This document shows positions 12,301 through 23,874 of a stretch of 64,000 nucleotides of DNA, in pieces. The translations under genes and the position numbers were made by a program. The notes beneath the pieces are model-generated. The model saw nothing but the letters and a program-made list of their open reading frames with translations. It was not told the origin of the DNA and did not search any database. Origin of the DNA: Phialocephala subalpina (Eukaryota > Ascomycota > Leotiomycetes > Helotiales > Mollisiaceae); contig FJOG01000029.1 of assembly GCA_900073065.1 (NCBI GenBank), forward strand, positions 7,624 through 71,623, written 5' to 3'. Positions within the stretch are counted from its first letter, which is position 1. Every line of letters starts with the position of its first letter.

Positions 12301-15300
12301 GGTCCCTTGACCGTGGCTGGGCTTTCTCTCCAGTACAAGAACAGCTCCCTGTTCATCGGCATTGATGCTACTCTGGTGCTAGGTCCTTTGACTTTCAGTG
12401 TCGTGGGCTTCACGATCGAGATTGACATGGGATCCCCTGACTTCAGGTTGAACAATCTGTCAGGAATATTGACCCATCTTCCACCACTTGTTTCCGTAAG
12501 TATACATGGATTGGATGCCAGTGTTGAGAAACCACCTTTGACGATTGGTGGTGCCTTCGTCCACGACACAACTGACGTTCCTGCTTCTGGTACCTCGATA
12601 GAAAGCTACAGAGGCGGCGTAGCTGTCGGACTCGAAGCGTGGCAAGTAATCGCAGTTGGCGAGTACGCAATCGTGACACAGACCAGCACTGGAAGCTCTT
12701 ACAAGTCGGTTTTTGTGTAAGTGCCCCCGAAATAACACCACACCTTTTAGAATCGCTCACATGTGCATAGCTATGGCGAGCTGAACGGTCCGCTCATCCA
12801 ACTTGAAGCCGTCACTATATCTGGAGTTCGTTTGGGCTTCGGCTACAACTCGCTCGTACGACTGCCAGCCGCCAGTGAACTCTACAGCTTCCCGTTCATC
12901 AGTAACAACGCAGGAGGAGGAGACCCGTTGGCGATCATAAACGCCCTGGAGACAGGCCCAGCCCCTTTCGTGTACAAGAAAGAGGGAGGTTGCTTTTTTA
13001 CCGCCGTAAGCAATATCGATACAAAGCACGCGGTGTAGGCAACGATGCTAATTGTGGTGCAGGGCATGACCATTACATGCTGCGATTGCATCTCGCTGAC
13101 TGCAGCTCTCATGTTCGAGATCTCTACATCCTCACAGCCAGGAATTGTTATCGCGCTATTAGCTGACGGTGTTTTCCAAATGGAGCCTTTGGCGCCAGCG
13201 GATGCTACACTGATCTATGTGGAACTGTTGATCAAAGTCGAGGTGAACTTTACGGAAGGATACATTGCGGCAGACGCCGCCCTGGCTCCTACATCGTACG
13301 TCGTGCCTTTACTCGATATTGTGGATCTAGGCTAATCAGAGCCACAGGCACATCTATGTGCCACAAGCGCATCTGACAGGTATGGGTGCCTTCTACAGCT
13401 GGTTCCCACCCAGCTCACATGCTGGCGATTGGGTCTTCACACTCGGTATGTTGACTATCAACACGACCCTGCAATCATGACTGACAGCACGTTCAGGTGG
13501 CTACCACCGAGCATATCAGCCACCATCTTGGTATCCCCAGAATCTGACCATGATTGGCTTAGATTTCGTTGTTGGCAATTCAATCGCAAGTACTCCCTAC
13601 GGCCTGAAAGCTGCGGATGGCATTAACGCTTCGGTAGCATGTTACGGCCGGGTTCTATGGTGCTATGACACCAAAATGTGCTATGGCAGGAGGTCAGCTC
13701 CATATATCACTGGACGTTGGCCCTGTGAGGCAAGTTAAATGCAATCGTTGACTCGGAGCTATCTGACCGGTTCTTTAGTGCATATGCCGACATAACACTT
13801 GATGTTTTCATCAACTTCAAGCCGTAAGTACCCATTGTTTCAGGGACATATTTAGGCCGTGAAACATTAATTTTTGCAGATTCTACTTCATTGCTGAAAT
13901 GAGGTTATCGGTTGGAGTTGATTGCGACATTGGTCAGTGTCCAGCTCTTACTCTGATGTATCTGACCTCTCACACTATCGCAGATCTTCTAATTGTGTCC
14001 TTCCACATTCACATCAGCCTAGGAGCAGATTTGACACTCTGGGGACCTGACAGCTTCGGTGGAACAGCGTATGTGAATTTCTGGTTCTTCGGTAAGATCT
14101 ATAAATGAAAAATAGGCTCGAATCAGTCTGCTCATCGTCAATGCAGGTTTCAGCGTCGACTTCGGCAGCGGGCTTCGAGATCCTCCACCGGCAACCCTAC
14201 TAGAGTTCTATGATATGGTCCGAACGAATGGACCCAGCGGCAATTCATCCACAGCCGACTCGGCCCAGGGCATTGATCCTGTCAACAATCCGAATCCGTT
14301 CGACGCGCAGCACAAGTGCAGCGTCGAGAGTGGCCTGTTTCCACAGAAGCCCCAGTCCTTAGATCCAACCAAATTCCCCAACACTGGTTCAGCGACGGAG
14401 TGGATAGTCCTGGCGGGTTCTCTTCAAATCCGCATCGACTGCAACTTTTCACTGAGTGCTGCATGGCTCGTTAACGACGAGACAACCCCCAGTGGCGCCC
14501 CCAGTACCCAACCCAGTACCACCTCCAGTACCACCCCAATCACGACGAATCCTCTGACCGCATTGAACCCAATATACTCTTTCCCAATGCATAACACCGA
14601 TCCTATTACCTCAGAGCTGTCAATCAGGATCTATTTTTATGAAGGGGCAGAGACAAAACTCATCCCGGGATGGCAGGCCGAGCTGGTCATCAAGCCGGCA
14701 CCAATGGCGACTTGGTCTCAATATACCAGCGATAACGATCCCCTGCATCGTATAGCGGGCGGCGGTTTGAACCAACCTACGAATTTGCAATCAGGCGACA
14801 ACCCAACTGTCGACCTGTGCCAGGGCGTCCGTCTTTTCCCACCTGCACCATACCTCTCGAAGAGCCCTGTCGTCGATTTTGACGCCACCTCAGCCATGGT
14901 TGTCGTCGAAGAATACCACCTGTACGACTATGTCAAGTTCGACCCCGAGCAGACCACTTATCAATCCACACCGTTCGAGCCGGCCGATGATGCACCAACT
15001 CAATGGGCCAATTTTGGCAAAGTCTGGACAGGGCTGATTGACGGAAGCACACAAGACGATGCTGGAGAGATAGTGGCCAAGTCGGAGTTGAGGGGCGATG
15101 GCCAGATCGGCTCAGGTGTCATGGGCTTACTCGTGACTACTCTTGGGTGGGACCAGAGAAGCCCCGCGGAGACGGTCAAGGGTGAGGTCCCCCCAGCGCC
15201 TGCGGGCCAGAGGCTGGAGTGGCAGTTGCAGAGCTCACCACCGTCGATTCTCGCGGGCGAGTTGGAGTATTACTACCCGTACTTACCCATGACGGCTGTG

Positions 15301-15315
15301 GCAGCAGCAGCATAA
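9385..15315 (+). CDS. DUF6603-type large protein (13 exons)
   Basis: I read exons 9385-9715, 9770-10373, 10431-11814, 11905-12716, 12771-13005, 13063-13295, 13348-13445, 13497-13585, 13638-13729, 13779-13823, 13880-13932, 13984-14091 and 14147-15315. They join in phase to 1750 residues with no stop. The C-terminal half carries what I recognise as DUF6603 hallmarks: LPQPFDSLLFLWV (about 778), a beta-rich stretch beginning VGPLTVAGLSLQYKNSSLF (about 905), GGYHRAYQPPSWYP (about 1233), GAMTPKCAMAGGQL, FINFKPFYF, then LTLWGPDSFGGTAYV (about 1345) followed by FSVDFGSG. Residues about 1362-1750 form an extra, poorly recognised C-terminal region with a short Thr/Ser/Pro-rich linker. There is no signal peptide and no clear membrane helix. 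Two introns (13586-13637 and 13730-13778) use GC donors. Function is unknown. It faces the minus-strand gene starting at 8395 and is probably co-regulated with it. Confidence 0.88.
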
Positions 15316-16061
15316 CACCGTGGCATGGCTGGATTAGCACCTTTAAAGACGAATTCTATATTGTAGGTGTGCATAACGAATGCCCAGGGGGGAAGATTTT
15401 CCGACGCACTTGCGTGTCATTTATTTCAGCCGGCTCCATTGATGTCCTTGTATTTATTTGAAACATTGCCGCACTCACATTCAGCCTCTCTTTGAACAGA
15501 GAGGCAATCTTGCAGTTTCGAGAAGCGTCGACATGTAGCAGGATTCTGAGCACCGGAACCTTGAACACCCCGTGTCGGGCCCTTCATGGTGGTCATGGAA
15601 CTTACAACTCCACCACTAGCGGCGCCATTGCAGTCATGTCTTTCCCTGTACTCGTAACGGCAGGGGAAGCCCAGTAGACGGAAAGAGACGCGAACCTCTG
15701 ATAATACCAATACCAATACCAAAGGTCTCAATGGAATAAATATACGTCGTGGAACAAATCATTCCTTTGTAAACGGATTTCACGTCCTGCCACTTGTCAA
15801 GGAACGACTTAGCCATTTCTTGTCTGATAAAACTTACGCTCGTTCAAGGCATATTCAATGTGTCACGTGACACAATGCCCCAAGCCCCTACATTTTATCC
15901 CTATCATGAAAGACTCGCGTAATTGGGGAGGGGTCGTACAAGTAGTAGGCAGGAGGGTGTACACAGTAAGAAGCGTGGGTGCTGAAGTAGCTCAACTTTG
16001 ATCGCGTAGCATGCGGCAGGACTGTGGAATCTGAATTTCGGCAAACGCGGTCCGTGACAGG
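15316..16061. other. intergenic, no gene seen
   Basis: Downstream of the DUF6603-type gene. Only short overlapping frames on both strands are present, with no family resemblance. It presumably holds the 3' end of that transcript. Confidence 0.4.
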
Positions 16062-16807
16062 TTGGAGTACAGCCGAGAATGCATGAGCTGCTCAGCCAGC
16101 CACACCTTAGCTTCGGTGAGACGACTTGAGAACTTTTCACCCAGCGTTGGACATTCAGAAGTCCTACTCGTAAATACTTTAAAGCCGAAATTGTCAGGTG
16201 TTTTGGCAGGCATTTTTATTACTGCTGCAACTTTGACTTACATTGATTCGGACTTGGAACGAGACCTTGCAATCTGTAAACGGTAGGAATGAGTTCCACG
16301 TCGAGCGCAGTCGTTATATAGTCAGTTAATCCCTCCACCTGTGCAATGATCATTGCCATTTGCATAAAGTCCACTAACAGCTCAAATGTCAGTACCGACA
16401 GAGTCCTTGATCCTCCAAGGACTCCCGAAGAGGTTTTCACCGATGACCCAAGTATAATCGACGAGATCGAGTCAGACTTCGCTGGAAACCTCAGTGAAGG
16501 ATGGAACGTTGTCTACTATCAGACCGACATGGAGAAAAGAAATGAGCTATCTTTCTTGTGTTTAAACTGGGCGAAATGGCGGCTGAGTAGCGTATTGAAA
16601 CCCAGTAAACCGGTACCAAATTATGTTCTAGAAGGAACAGTGGATTATTCAACCGATGCCTTAGTGGAGAGTCTCTTAGCGTGGAGTGAAAATAAACTTG
16701 TGGAATGCAAAAAAGGTGATTCAGAAAAGGCAAGAAATCCTCCGCCTCAATCAGGTTCGGCTTGGCAGTTGCTGACGTCGTTGTATAGGTCAGTGTGTTA
16801 TGGGTAA
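16062..16807 (+). CDS. hypothetical protein (2 exons)
   Basis: Not recognised. Exons 16062-16282 and 16381-16807 join in phase (donor GTAGGA, acceptor CTAACAG) into 215 residues. The first exon ends in a hydrophobic stretch (VLAGIFITAATLTYI). The second has an acidic region followed by NELSFLCLNWAKWRL, and it reads as real protein rather than random sequence. No domain or motif is assignable. Expression and exact start are uncertain, and an unrelated antisense frame covers part of it. Confidence 0.4.
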
Positions 16808-18257
16808 CGAAACAGAAAAACAACCAGCAACCAAATCGCAAAAGTTCGGTCGGCCATATCTCTGTGAGACATGGGAAATTCTGGGAGAGTAAAGTGTCGG
16901 CACTTCCATACGTAAGACTGAAACTCAAGGGGATAAAGAGGGAGGATAGCTTGCTGACAGGAGGATAGGTCATCACACATGGAGAGAACGATTATGAACA
17001 TTTCTTGGGGGGAATGGTAGCGACGGCATGGCTCAAAATGGCTCAGGAAGAGGAGAAGGAAGACTAAGAAGTCTTCAAGATAAACCGACCACATTACATC
17101 ACATAACTGCCCCTTCGGTTTCTGCGTCTTAATACGAACTCTATGCACAATCGCAACCAAGGCTAGACCTTCTTGCGCGGCTAGATTAGGCTAATCTCGC
17201 TAAATGAAATGTCAATCTATCTTCCTAACGACAATGAATCGACTGCACTCAGATAGCGAGAGAGCTCGCAAGCTTAAGTTGTGCTCGTTCTGAAATGTCT
17301 ACCTCTACTTGAGCACCAAATCTCTTATCTCGAAGCTATCAAAATATTCTGGGGAGTAGATAGCTCGGCATCGTGATCAACGATAGCGAAGAAAGGAGAA
17401 TCTTAGCGAGGGTGGCGCCGACAATAGCGGAAATATTGACAGCATACTTTTTCAAGCACCTGTGCTAGAGGATATGCAAGGATTTAGTGAACAGGTAGGT
17501 ACTGTGCTTATGGCTGAGGTAAGGCACAAACTGCAGTATACAGAGATCAAGCATGAGACCATGGGCAAAGCTGCTCGGTTTATGGTAACGCGAACTGAAG
17601 AATATTGACGATCTGGAATCTAAGCTTTTGGATTGGAAAAGTGGTATTCCGTTTAGCTTGCTGCTACCACGATATTCGTAGTGGCGCGCAAGGCTACGCA
17701 CTATTTTGGACTGTGAATACGACCTTGATTTGTTGAAAAAGTTATACATCCGAGCATTTTCAACGTTGAGCTCCTTGTCTGTGACGATCACGTGAGGCAG
17801 TGAGACAATCGGTAGGCCCTGTGCAAGTGCACGATTCAAATGAGATATAAATGATGGTACTTAAAAGAAGACTACCCAAGTGTTTGTAGGTACCAATTGG
17901 AGGGGTGCGGTCGGTATTGTTGCTATAATTATGATGGCCTCTGCTCATGAGGATGAGCTCTCAGCGAGTGACTTAGCCTCCTTCTCCACCGCACCTCCGC
18001 TTGGCTCCTTCTGCGTATTGTTCGCTCCGTTGAGATTCTGGACAGTGGCTTTACTACCATCTTGGAGCGAGTGTTTCGCTGCCCCGCTTCCGCCTGATAC
18101 CTTTTGCAATGCGTTTGTGAAGGGGAGGTGGTGATATCTGACTTCTTTGGAGATGTCAGTACATTACACGAAGTATGGAAGCCATTCTTGCCTTCTCTCT
18201 TGGTACAACTCTGGTGGTCCCTGTGTTTTGTTCATTCTTCACCTCCGCACAGCGTCA
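16808..18257. other. intergenic, no convincing gene
   Basis: About 1.4 kb with several frames of 60-124 codons on both strands (the largest is 17465-17839 minus). They overlap one another and show no recognisable family or clean intron structure. Nothing is called. Confidence 0.4.
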
Positions 18258-18890
18258 TCAAAGGAAGTCCGCCCGAGACTCCCCTGGCTTCCGCTTCGGG
18301 TGTGTGACAATCCGCCGATCGATAACACTGCAAGCCTCAACAATGGATTCATCTGCCGACTGCTGCTGCCCAGCATTGCCAACCAATTTGCCACTCGCTG
18401 CTTTCGAGAGCGCCGTTTGGATCTGTTCACCTGCAACTAGCACCTCCATCTCTTTCCCAGCTTTCTCGATCTGACGGTACAGGTCGCGGTCTTTTTTGTT
18501 CCAATCAGCCTCCTTCTGTGCAGTCACTTTACTGACATCATGAAGTTTTTGCGCATCATCTAGAGCTGGGAATTGGCGAAGGGGATCAGACGTCAAGCTA
18601 GCAATCAGGCGGACCAGAACCCCTGAGGCAAGACCTGCTGGACCAATGTATTCATTGTCTGACTTAGCAGCAGCGGCAGTGAGCGACTTTGCGGTCTCCA
18701 GATAACCATTGACTGCGAAAGATCTCTGAGGAAGGTCCCGACCACGGGGCGCGAATGGATGGTAGACCAGATAGCGATACGCTGGGTTGTCAGCGTCATC
18801 CTGCAGGTAGTAGAACTTTTCATCAAGTCGCATATATACCCATTTGATGATAATAAAGTTTATTCGCCCGGCTCTAAACCTAAAGAGCAC
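18258..18890 (-). CDS. hypothetical protein, possibly 5'-truncated
   Basis: A 210-codon frame whose predicted product is hydrophilic, with Ala/Lys/Gln-rich helical sequence toward the C-terminus (for example EADWNKKDRDLYRQIEKAGK) and an ordered-looking middle (AVNGYLETAKSLTAAAAKS). I do not recognise it. The first residues (FRFRAGRINFIIIKWV) look like chance translation of the adjacent AT-rich DNA, so the true start may be a later Met (MRLDEKFYYL) or the natural 5' end may be lost in the AT-rich block that begins just upstream. Confidence 0.45.
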   Translation of the reverse strand: MLFRFRAGRINFIIIKWVYMRLDEKFYYLQDDADNPAYRYLVYHPFAPRGRDLPQRSFAVNGYLETAKSLTAAAAKSDNEYIGPAGLASGVLVRLIASLTSDPLRQFPALDDAQKLHDVSKVTAQKEADWNKKDRDLYRQIEKAGKEMEVLVAGEQIQTALSKAASGKLVGNAGQQQSADESIVEACSVIDRRIVTHPKRKPGESRADFL

Positions 18891-18899
18891 TTGATTATA

Positions 18900-21180
18900 A
18901 TTACATAATTCACTTCCTACGTTATCTCTATAACCTCCTAAAGCTTATATAGAATTACTTCTTTTAATTGGCCGTTTGCCATAAGGATTAATATGAACTT
19001 TTTCCGGAGGGTCACGTGAAAAGTGGGGTTAAAGAGAGAATAATCGATTTTCCCAAACTTCGATAGGAGTACCAAATACGGTTCTTTGATTGGTCTATTA
19101 AGGATTTTCCCTTTCATGTGATATTAGAAGGAATAATTACTAAGGAATACCAAAATTTTCTTTTTATTTATATTTTAAAAATTAATATAATTTTTTATAT
19201 AAATTATATAAAATTTATAAATAAATTAAAATTTAATTAAATATATTTATATTTCAAGTTTTAAGTAAATTTATTAATTTATTATTGCGTTATTAATTAA
19301 TAAATAATCGCGCGTATAAATCGCGATTATAAAATTTTTTAAATATATTTTTATTTGAAATATTAAAATTATTAAATATTAGAATAATTAGAATGCCAAA
19401 ATATTATTACCTAAGGTATTAAAACTATCAAATATTAGAATACCAAAATTTTATTCTTTTTATAACTTTATAATTATATAATTCTTTAAAGGAAATTAGA
19501 AATATTCCTTTAGAATATTTTAAAATTTTGAAATAATTATTATGAATTATTTTATTCTCCTTAAAACTTATTATTTTTATATTTTCTAATAATTTTAAAT
19601 TAAAAATTTTTAATTTGAAATAAAGAAGAAAAAGTTTATAATTCCTAATAAAAATATTTTTACGAGATTTATAAAATAAAATATATATCAAATAAAAGAA
19701 AAAAGAAACCATTTATTAATTCGTTTATCAAATTAATTAAAACGGATAAATCCTTTTTTTCGGAATAAGAAAAATATATTATTAATAATTAAAATAATTC
19801 GATTATAATTAAAAAAATTTAATAATAATTTTCGAATTAAAAATTAAAATATAAAGAGTTTATTAAAAACTTATAAATTTTTAATAAGTAATACGAAAAA
19901 TAATATTTAAAATTTACGATTAATTTTTTAATTATCGAATAAATAATTAAAATAAATATAAAAAAAAGAAAATTTATTTTTATTTTCAAATATTAAATAC
20001 AAATATAATNNNNNNNNNNNNNNNNNNNNNNNNNNNNNNNNNNNNNNNNNNNNNNNNNNNNNNNNNNNNNNNNNNNNNNNNNNNNNNNNNNNNNNNNNNN
20101 NNNNNNNNNNNNNNNNNNNNNNNNNNNNNNNNNNNNNNNNNNNNNNNNNNNNNNNNNNNNNNNNNNNNNNNNNNNNNNNNNNNNNNNNNNNNNNNNNNNN
20201 NNNNNNNNNNNNNNNNNNNNNNNNNNNNNNNNNNNNNNNNNNNNNNNNNNNNNNNNNNNNNNNNNNNNNNNNNNNNNNNNNNNNNNNNNNNNNNNNNNNN
20301 NNNNNNNNNNNNNNNNNNNNNNNNNNNNNNNNNNNNNNNNNNNNNNNNNNNNNNNNNNNNNNNNNNNNNNNNNNNNNNNNNNNNNNNNNNNNNNNNNNNN
20401 NNNNNNNNNNNNNNNNNNNNNNNTAAATTCGATAATAAATTAAATTATATTTTTATATTAAAAAATATTTATATTTATATTAATTTTTTCCAATTTTTCA
20501 AATAAATTTTTATTTTTAATAAAAGAAAATCGAAATATTTTATTAAATTCCTTTTTTAAAAATTATTAATTTCGAATTTAATATAATAAAATGAATATAT
20601 TTTTATAATAATTATAATGAAAATTAAATAAATTTAAAAAATAAAAATAAATAATAAATATTATAAATATTATAATAAATAAATAAAAATATAATTGAAT
20701 TCGAAAAAAAAATCTATTTATAATTAATTAATTTATTAATATAATTAAAATAATTATTTTTAATTTTTCGAAAAAAATAATTTATTTGATTATAATTCTT
20801 TATTTAAATAAATTATTTAATTAGTTATATAAAAGATTTATTTATTATAACGAGGATTATCAAAAGTTATTTACAAGAAAATATTTTAATTAAAAAGTTT
20901 TTTTAATTTTAATTATTTTATAATAATTTTTCAATTAAAAATTATTAATAAATACTTATAATAAAAATATATAAAGCTATAATTTCGAATAAGGATATAA
21001 ATTAATAAACTTTATAAAACTAAATTCGTTTTAAATAAAAAGAAATATAATATATAATATTATATTTTCTTTATTAATTAATTCGAAATTCTTTTTATAA
21101 GAAAACTTTTCATATAAATTTAAAAGAATTAATTCCGTTTATACCCTTTAAAATCGCATTAGCGCGTAGGTAAAATCACA
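18900..21180. repeat. AT-rich RIP-like block 2
   Basis: A second AT-rich block with the same texture as 1-3780: long A/T runs, scattered TCG/CGA and no coding frame. The edges (about 18900-19150 and 21140-21200) are transitional, and both contain TCACGTG (near 19010 and 21197). The block is interrupted by an N run, so its real length is unknown. It is best read as one or more RIP-mutated transposon copies. Confidence 0.85.
20010..20423. other. assembly gap (414 N)
   Basis: A run of 414 undetermined bases inside the AT-rich block, consistent with a collapsed or unbridged repeat. The N count may be an estimate. Confidence 0.99.
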
Positions 21181-21740
21181 TTGTATAATATATATCACGT
21201 GAAAAATAAGTATTTACTAGTGGATAATAGGTTTTGCTTTCTTAGACTAGCAAAATAAGTTCAATTCAATGAGTGATTTCAATGTCGTTCATTAGAGGGA
21301 CAAGAAGGCTGAACCAGAGATTGTTAAAGAAGAAAAATGTTGAAGATGTTAGCTGTTCGCGTAGTATCCTTAAGTTTAACAAGGTAGGGCATTATGCGCA
21401 CTTCGGTGATAGTTTCGATTTAGCGTGGGCATTAGCCAATCATGTCTACTCGGTCAACCCCTTCAACACATTCGAAGCAACAACATTTCTATTCTATCGG
21501 AGGGGTTGTTTTGCCGCAAGTCTCGAGAGTCTCGAGACTCGAAAGAAATCTTCTGCGGGCAAATATATTAACGAGAAACGAAAATCAACCAATATTGCAG
21601 CGAAAAGTGGTACAGCCAATGATATTTTTCAAACTCCAAATCCTAAGAACACGAATCCAAGCAAATTAAACTGGGAAATTTCACCTCATATTCTCCCTCT
21701 AACAGCATCGGCCATTCTAGCAGGAGCACCAAACTCCACA
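21181..21740. other. spacer downstream of tyrosinase gene
   Basis: Between the AT-rich block and the 3' end of the minus-strand tyrosinase gene. A 188-codon plus-strand frame (21273-21839) crosses into the antisense of that gene. It has no recognisable content and is not called. The palindromic stretch CTCGAGAGTCTCGAG lies near 21523-21537. Confidence 0.4.
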
Positions 21741-22925
21741 TCAAACATATTCATAACACAACAACCCACCCTGAATATCCATCACATCAGCGACTGTTGC
21801 ATTTGGTACCAATCCCAGCACACTCAGCGTATGATTTAAGGTAGTCATGTTTCCGCCGTTGTCACCATCATAATCTAACCACGAATCAGTGACATTGTAA
21901 ATGCCCATTTCTGCTATGTATTCAGCAGTTGGGACATTTTGGCCCGTCATGTCTGTGAGGCGGGTGGGAAGATCTTGGGCTTGCCATTCCCACCAGAGAC
22001 GGTCGAGGTTGGTGTGGTGGAGAAAGAAGATGGGATCTGTGTCTCTATCAGTAGATGATCAGGAAAGGCGTAGGTAAGTAGAAAGTGAACTAACCTCCAG
22101 GACTGCAAGTAACATCAAGCATTACACCCGAAATAGCGGCATGCCCTGCCGTATGTGGCCAGCTTGAAAACAAGGGCCAAGCAGCCGAGTAGTTCTGCGC
22201 CGCAAACACAACATCAAGATATGTTTGATTGGCCCATTTGATAGCATTGCTGTTTAAACTTCTCGAGATACAATGATCCGTGACTTCGTAAATCGGTCCA
22301 AGATGAAGCGTGACATTGGCAAAAGGACCATCGATTATGCATTCATTTGTTCCGTTGCCGTCACCGCCGAAGCCATATTCTGTGTCGAAGATCGCAGACG
22401 CCGTGAGGTTGTCGGAATCAAGTAGTTCTTCCCAGTAGGGTTGTACGCCGGTGTAATTACATTCTGTTTGGAGCATGTTGAGGTGGGTGTACATGAAGAG
22501 ACGGTGCCATGGGAGGAAGCCGCCCTAAGTATGTTAGTATACCACTCGACGAAATTTCCTCCGAGAGGAGTGTTGAAGAAGTGGAACTTACGACGTCGTG
22601 AACAACGTTGGTGGAGTTGATGTGAGCGAATTGCAAGTCGTCCCATCTTGTCTGAGCGCCTGGGAAACCGGCTGTGGCTGGAAGGTTCATCAAGCATAGC
22701 TCGGCATCGAGATAAGCTTTCTTCTCGTCATTGGTGAGAGCAGTCCTAAAATGGTATCAGTAACCGTTCAAACTTGTCTGCTGGACTGACTTACCATGAT
22801 TTGCGCTGAGTGACAGTACTGCAAGATGTGGAAGTGGTGTTGCTTCTTTGCTGAACTTGGGGAGCCGCAATAACGAGTGAAGCGGCTGTCGCAAAAGTAA
22901 AGAGAGTGGGGAGCGAAGAAACCAT
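21741..22925 (-). CDS. secreted tyrosinase (common central domain)
   Basis: A type-3 copper monooxygenase that oxidises phenols or o-diphenols to quinones. Exons 22925-22795, 22745-22592, 22524-22095 and 22042-21741 join in phase to 338 residues. Residues 1 to about 20 form a signal peptide (hydrophobic TLFTFATAASLVIAA). The CuA site is visible as FAHIN then VHDVGGFLPWHRLFMYTH. The CuB site is visible as HTAGHAAISG and then DPIFFLHHTNLDRLWWEWQ. Many N-x-S/T sites suggest a glycosylated secreted enzyme. The length matches short fungal tyrosinases that lack the C-terminal activation domain. It lies upstream of a dioxygenase gene on the same strand and could modify a phenolic product or act alone in melanin-type chemistry. 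Confidence 0.92.
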
Positions 22926-23874
22926 GTCGAAAGAAAGTGAAAAGCAAACAATGAAAGTAAAGAAAAGCAATGAAGATGCTGCAGTGGATGTCGATTGAAA
23001 GTTCTCATACCTTCGCTATTTATCTCTGAAATTATCAAGATGTTCTTGCTGCCGCGCAACAAGAATCCGCGGACTGTTCCACGAGTCTTTCTCGTCGTCA
23101 GTGACTTCGAAATGTCCATCTCCTGTTCATCGTGATCAAGTGGACATTCCTCCCCTATCTTTTTTTTAAAAAAAAGGTAACATTGTGAGGTGAAGATCTA
23201 CGCTCAACCAAACATATCCGTCGAAAAAAAAGAAGCTTTAACAGTCCCCGCAGCAATCTCCGTAGGGCAAGACATCAGCTTCTTCGTCACTCGCTGATCC
23301 TCTTCCCCGGTTTGAACTTAAAAATAGTAATATATCCCCGAGGATACAAAGTAAACTCTCGTCACTTCATATAATCCGGGGTGTTGTTTCTATAGATGGT
23401 GTTTCAAACATTCGTATTGGCGGATTTGGTGGCTTGACGCGTGGCGTTGTGGGGAAAGTCAAGGATGAGGATCTGCAGGTTGAGCTTGACTTACATTAAG
23501 AAGCTGAAGGAGGTTAGACCAATCAAGGTCACGCAATCGGTGTAATGAACATATTCGCGGTACCTGTATCCGGAAAGCTTGAGTTGAGGTGGACTTTTGA
23601 TGTCGTGCTGATGAAGGTGATTGTCTCTTTATCGTCGGGTGTTTCAGTAACCGAACCCCCTATCTTAGCGACTAGCCCCCCTTTTGAAGGTTGGCGCCTT
23701 CGGTTCCATCACGTGGCGCTGATTGTCTACAAAACCGGCACAATATCTATTCACCAAATCTGTTTAAATGCTTCCCAGAAGAGTCTCAAAGTGTTAAACC
23801 TTGCATTAAATACAAACAACAAACTCCGCTATTATCTCTGCTGCCTTCTTCGAGCTCTTCCCATATCGAAATAC
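22926..23874. other. tyrosinase promoter / intergenic
   Basis: This spacer includes the tyrosinase 5' region and the 3' flank of the dioxygenase gene. A T9A8-like palindromic run lies near 23159-23176. A short plus-strand stretch near 23405-23500 translates to a Gly-rich fragment ending in a stop and may be debris. No gene is called. Confidence 0.4.

Noticed and set aside
19428..19712. 94-codon minus-strand frame in AT-rich block
   Set aside because: Composed almost only of Ile, Lys, Phe, Leu, Asn and Tyr, a by-product of A/T composition.
21273..21839. 188-codon plus-strand frame near the AT-rich block
   Set aside because: Its 3' half is antisense to the tyrosinase C-terminus and its 5' half has no protein-like pattern.
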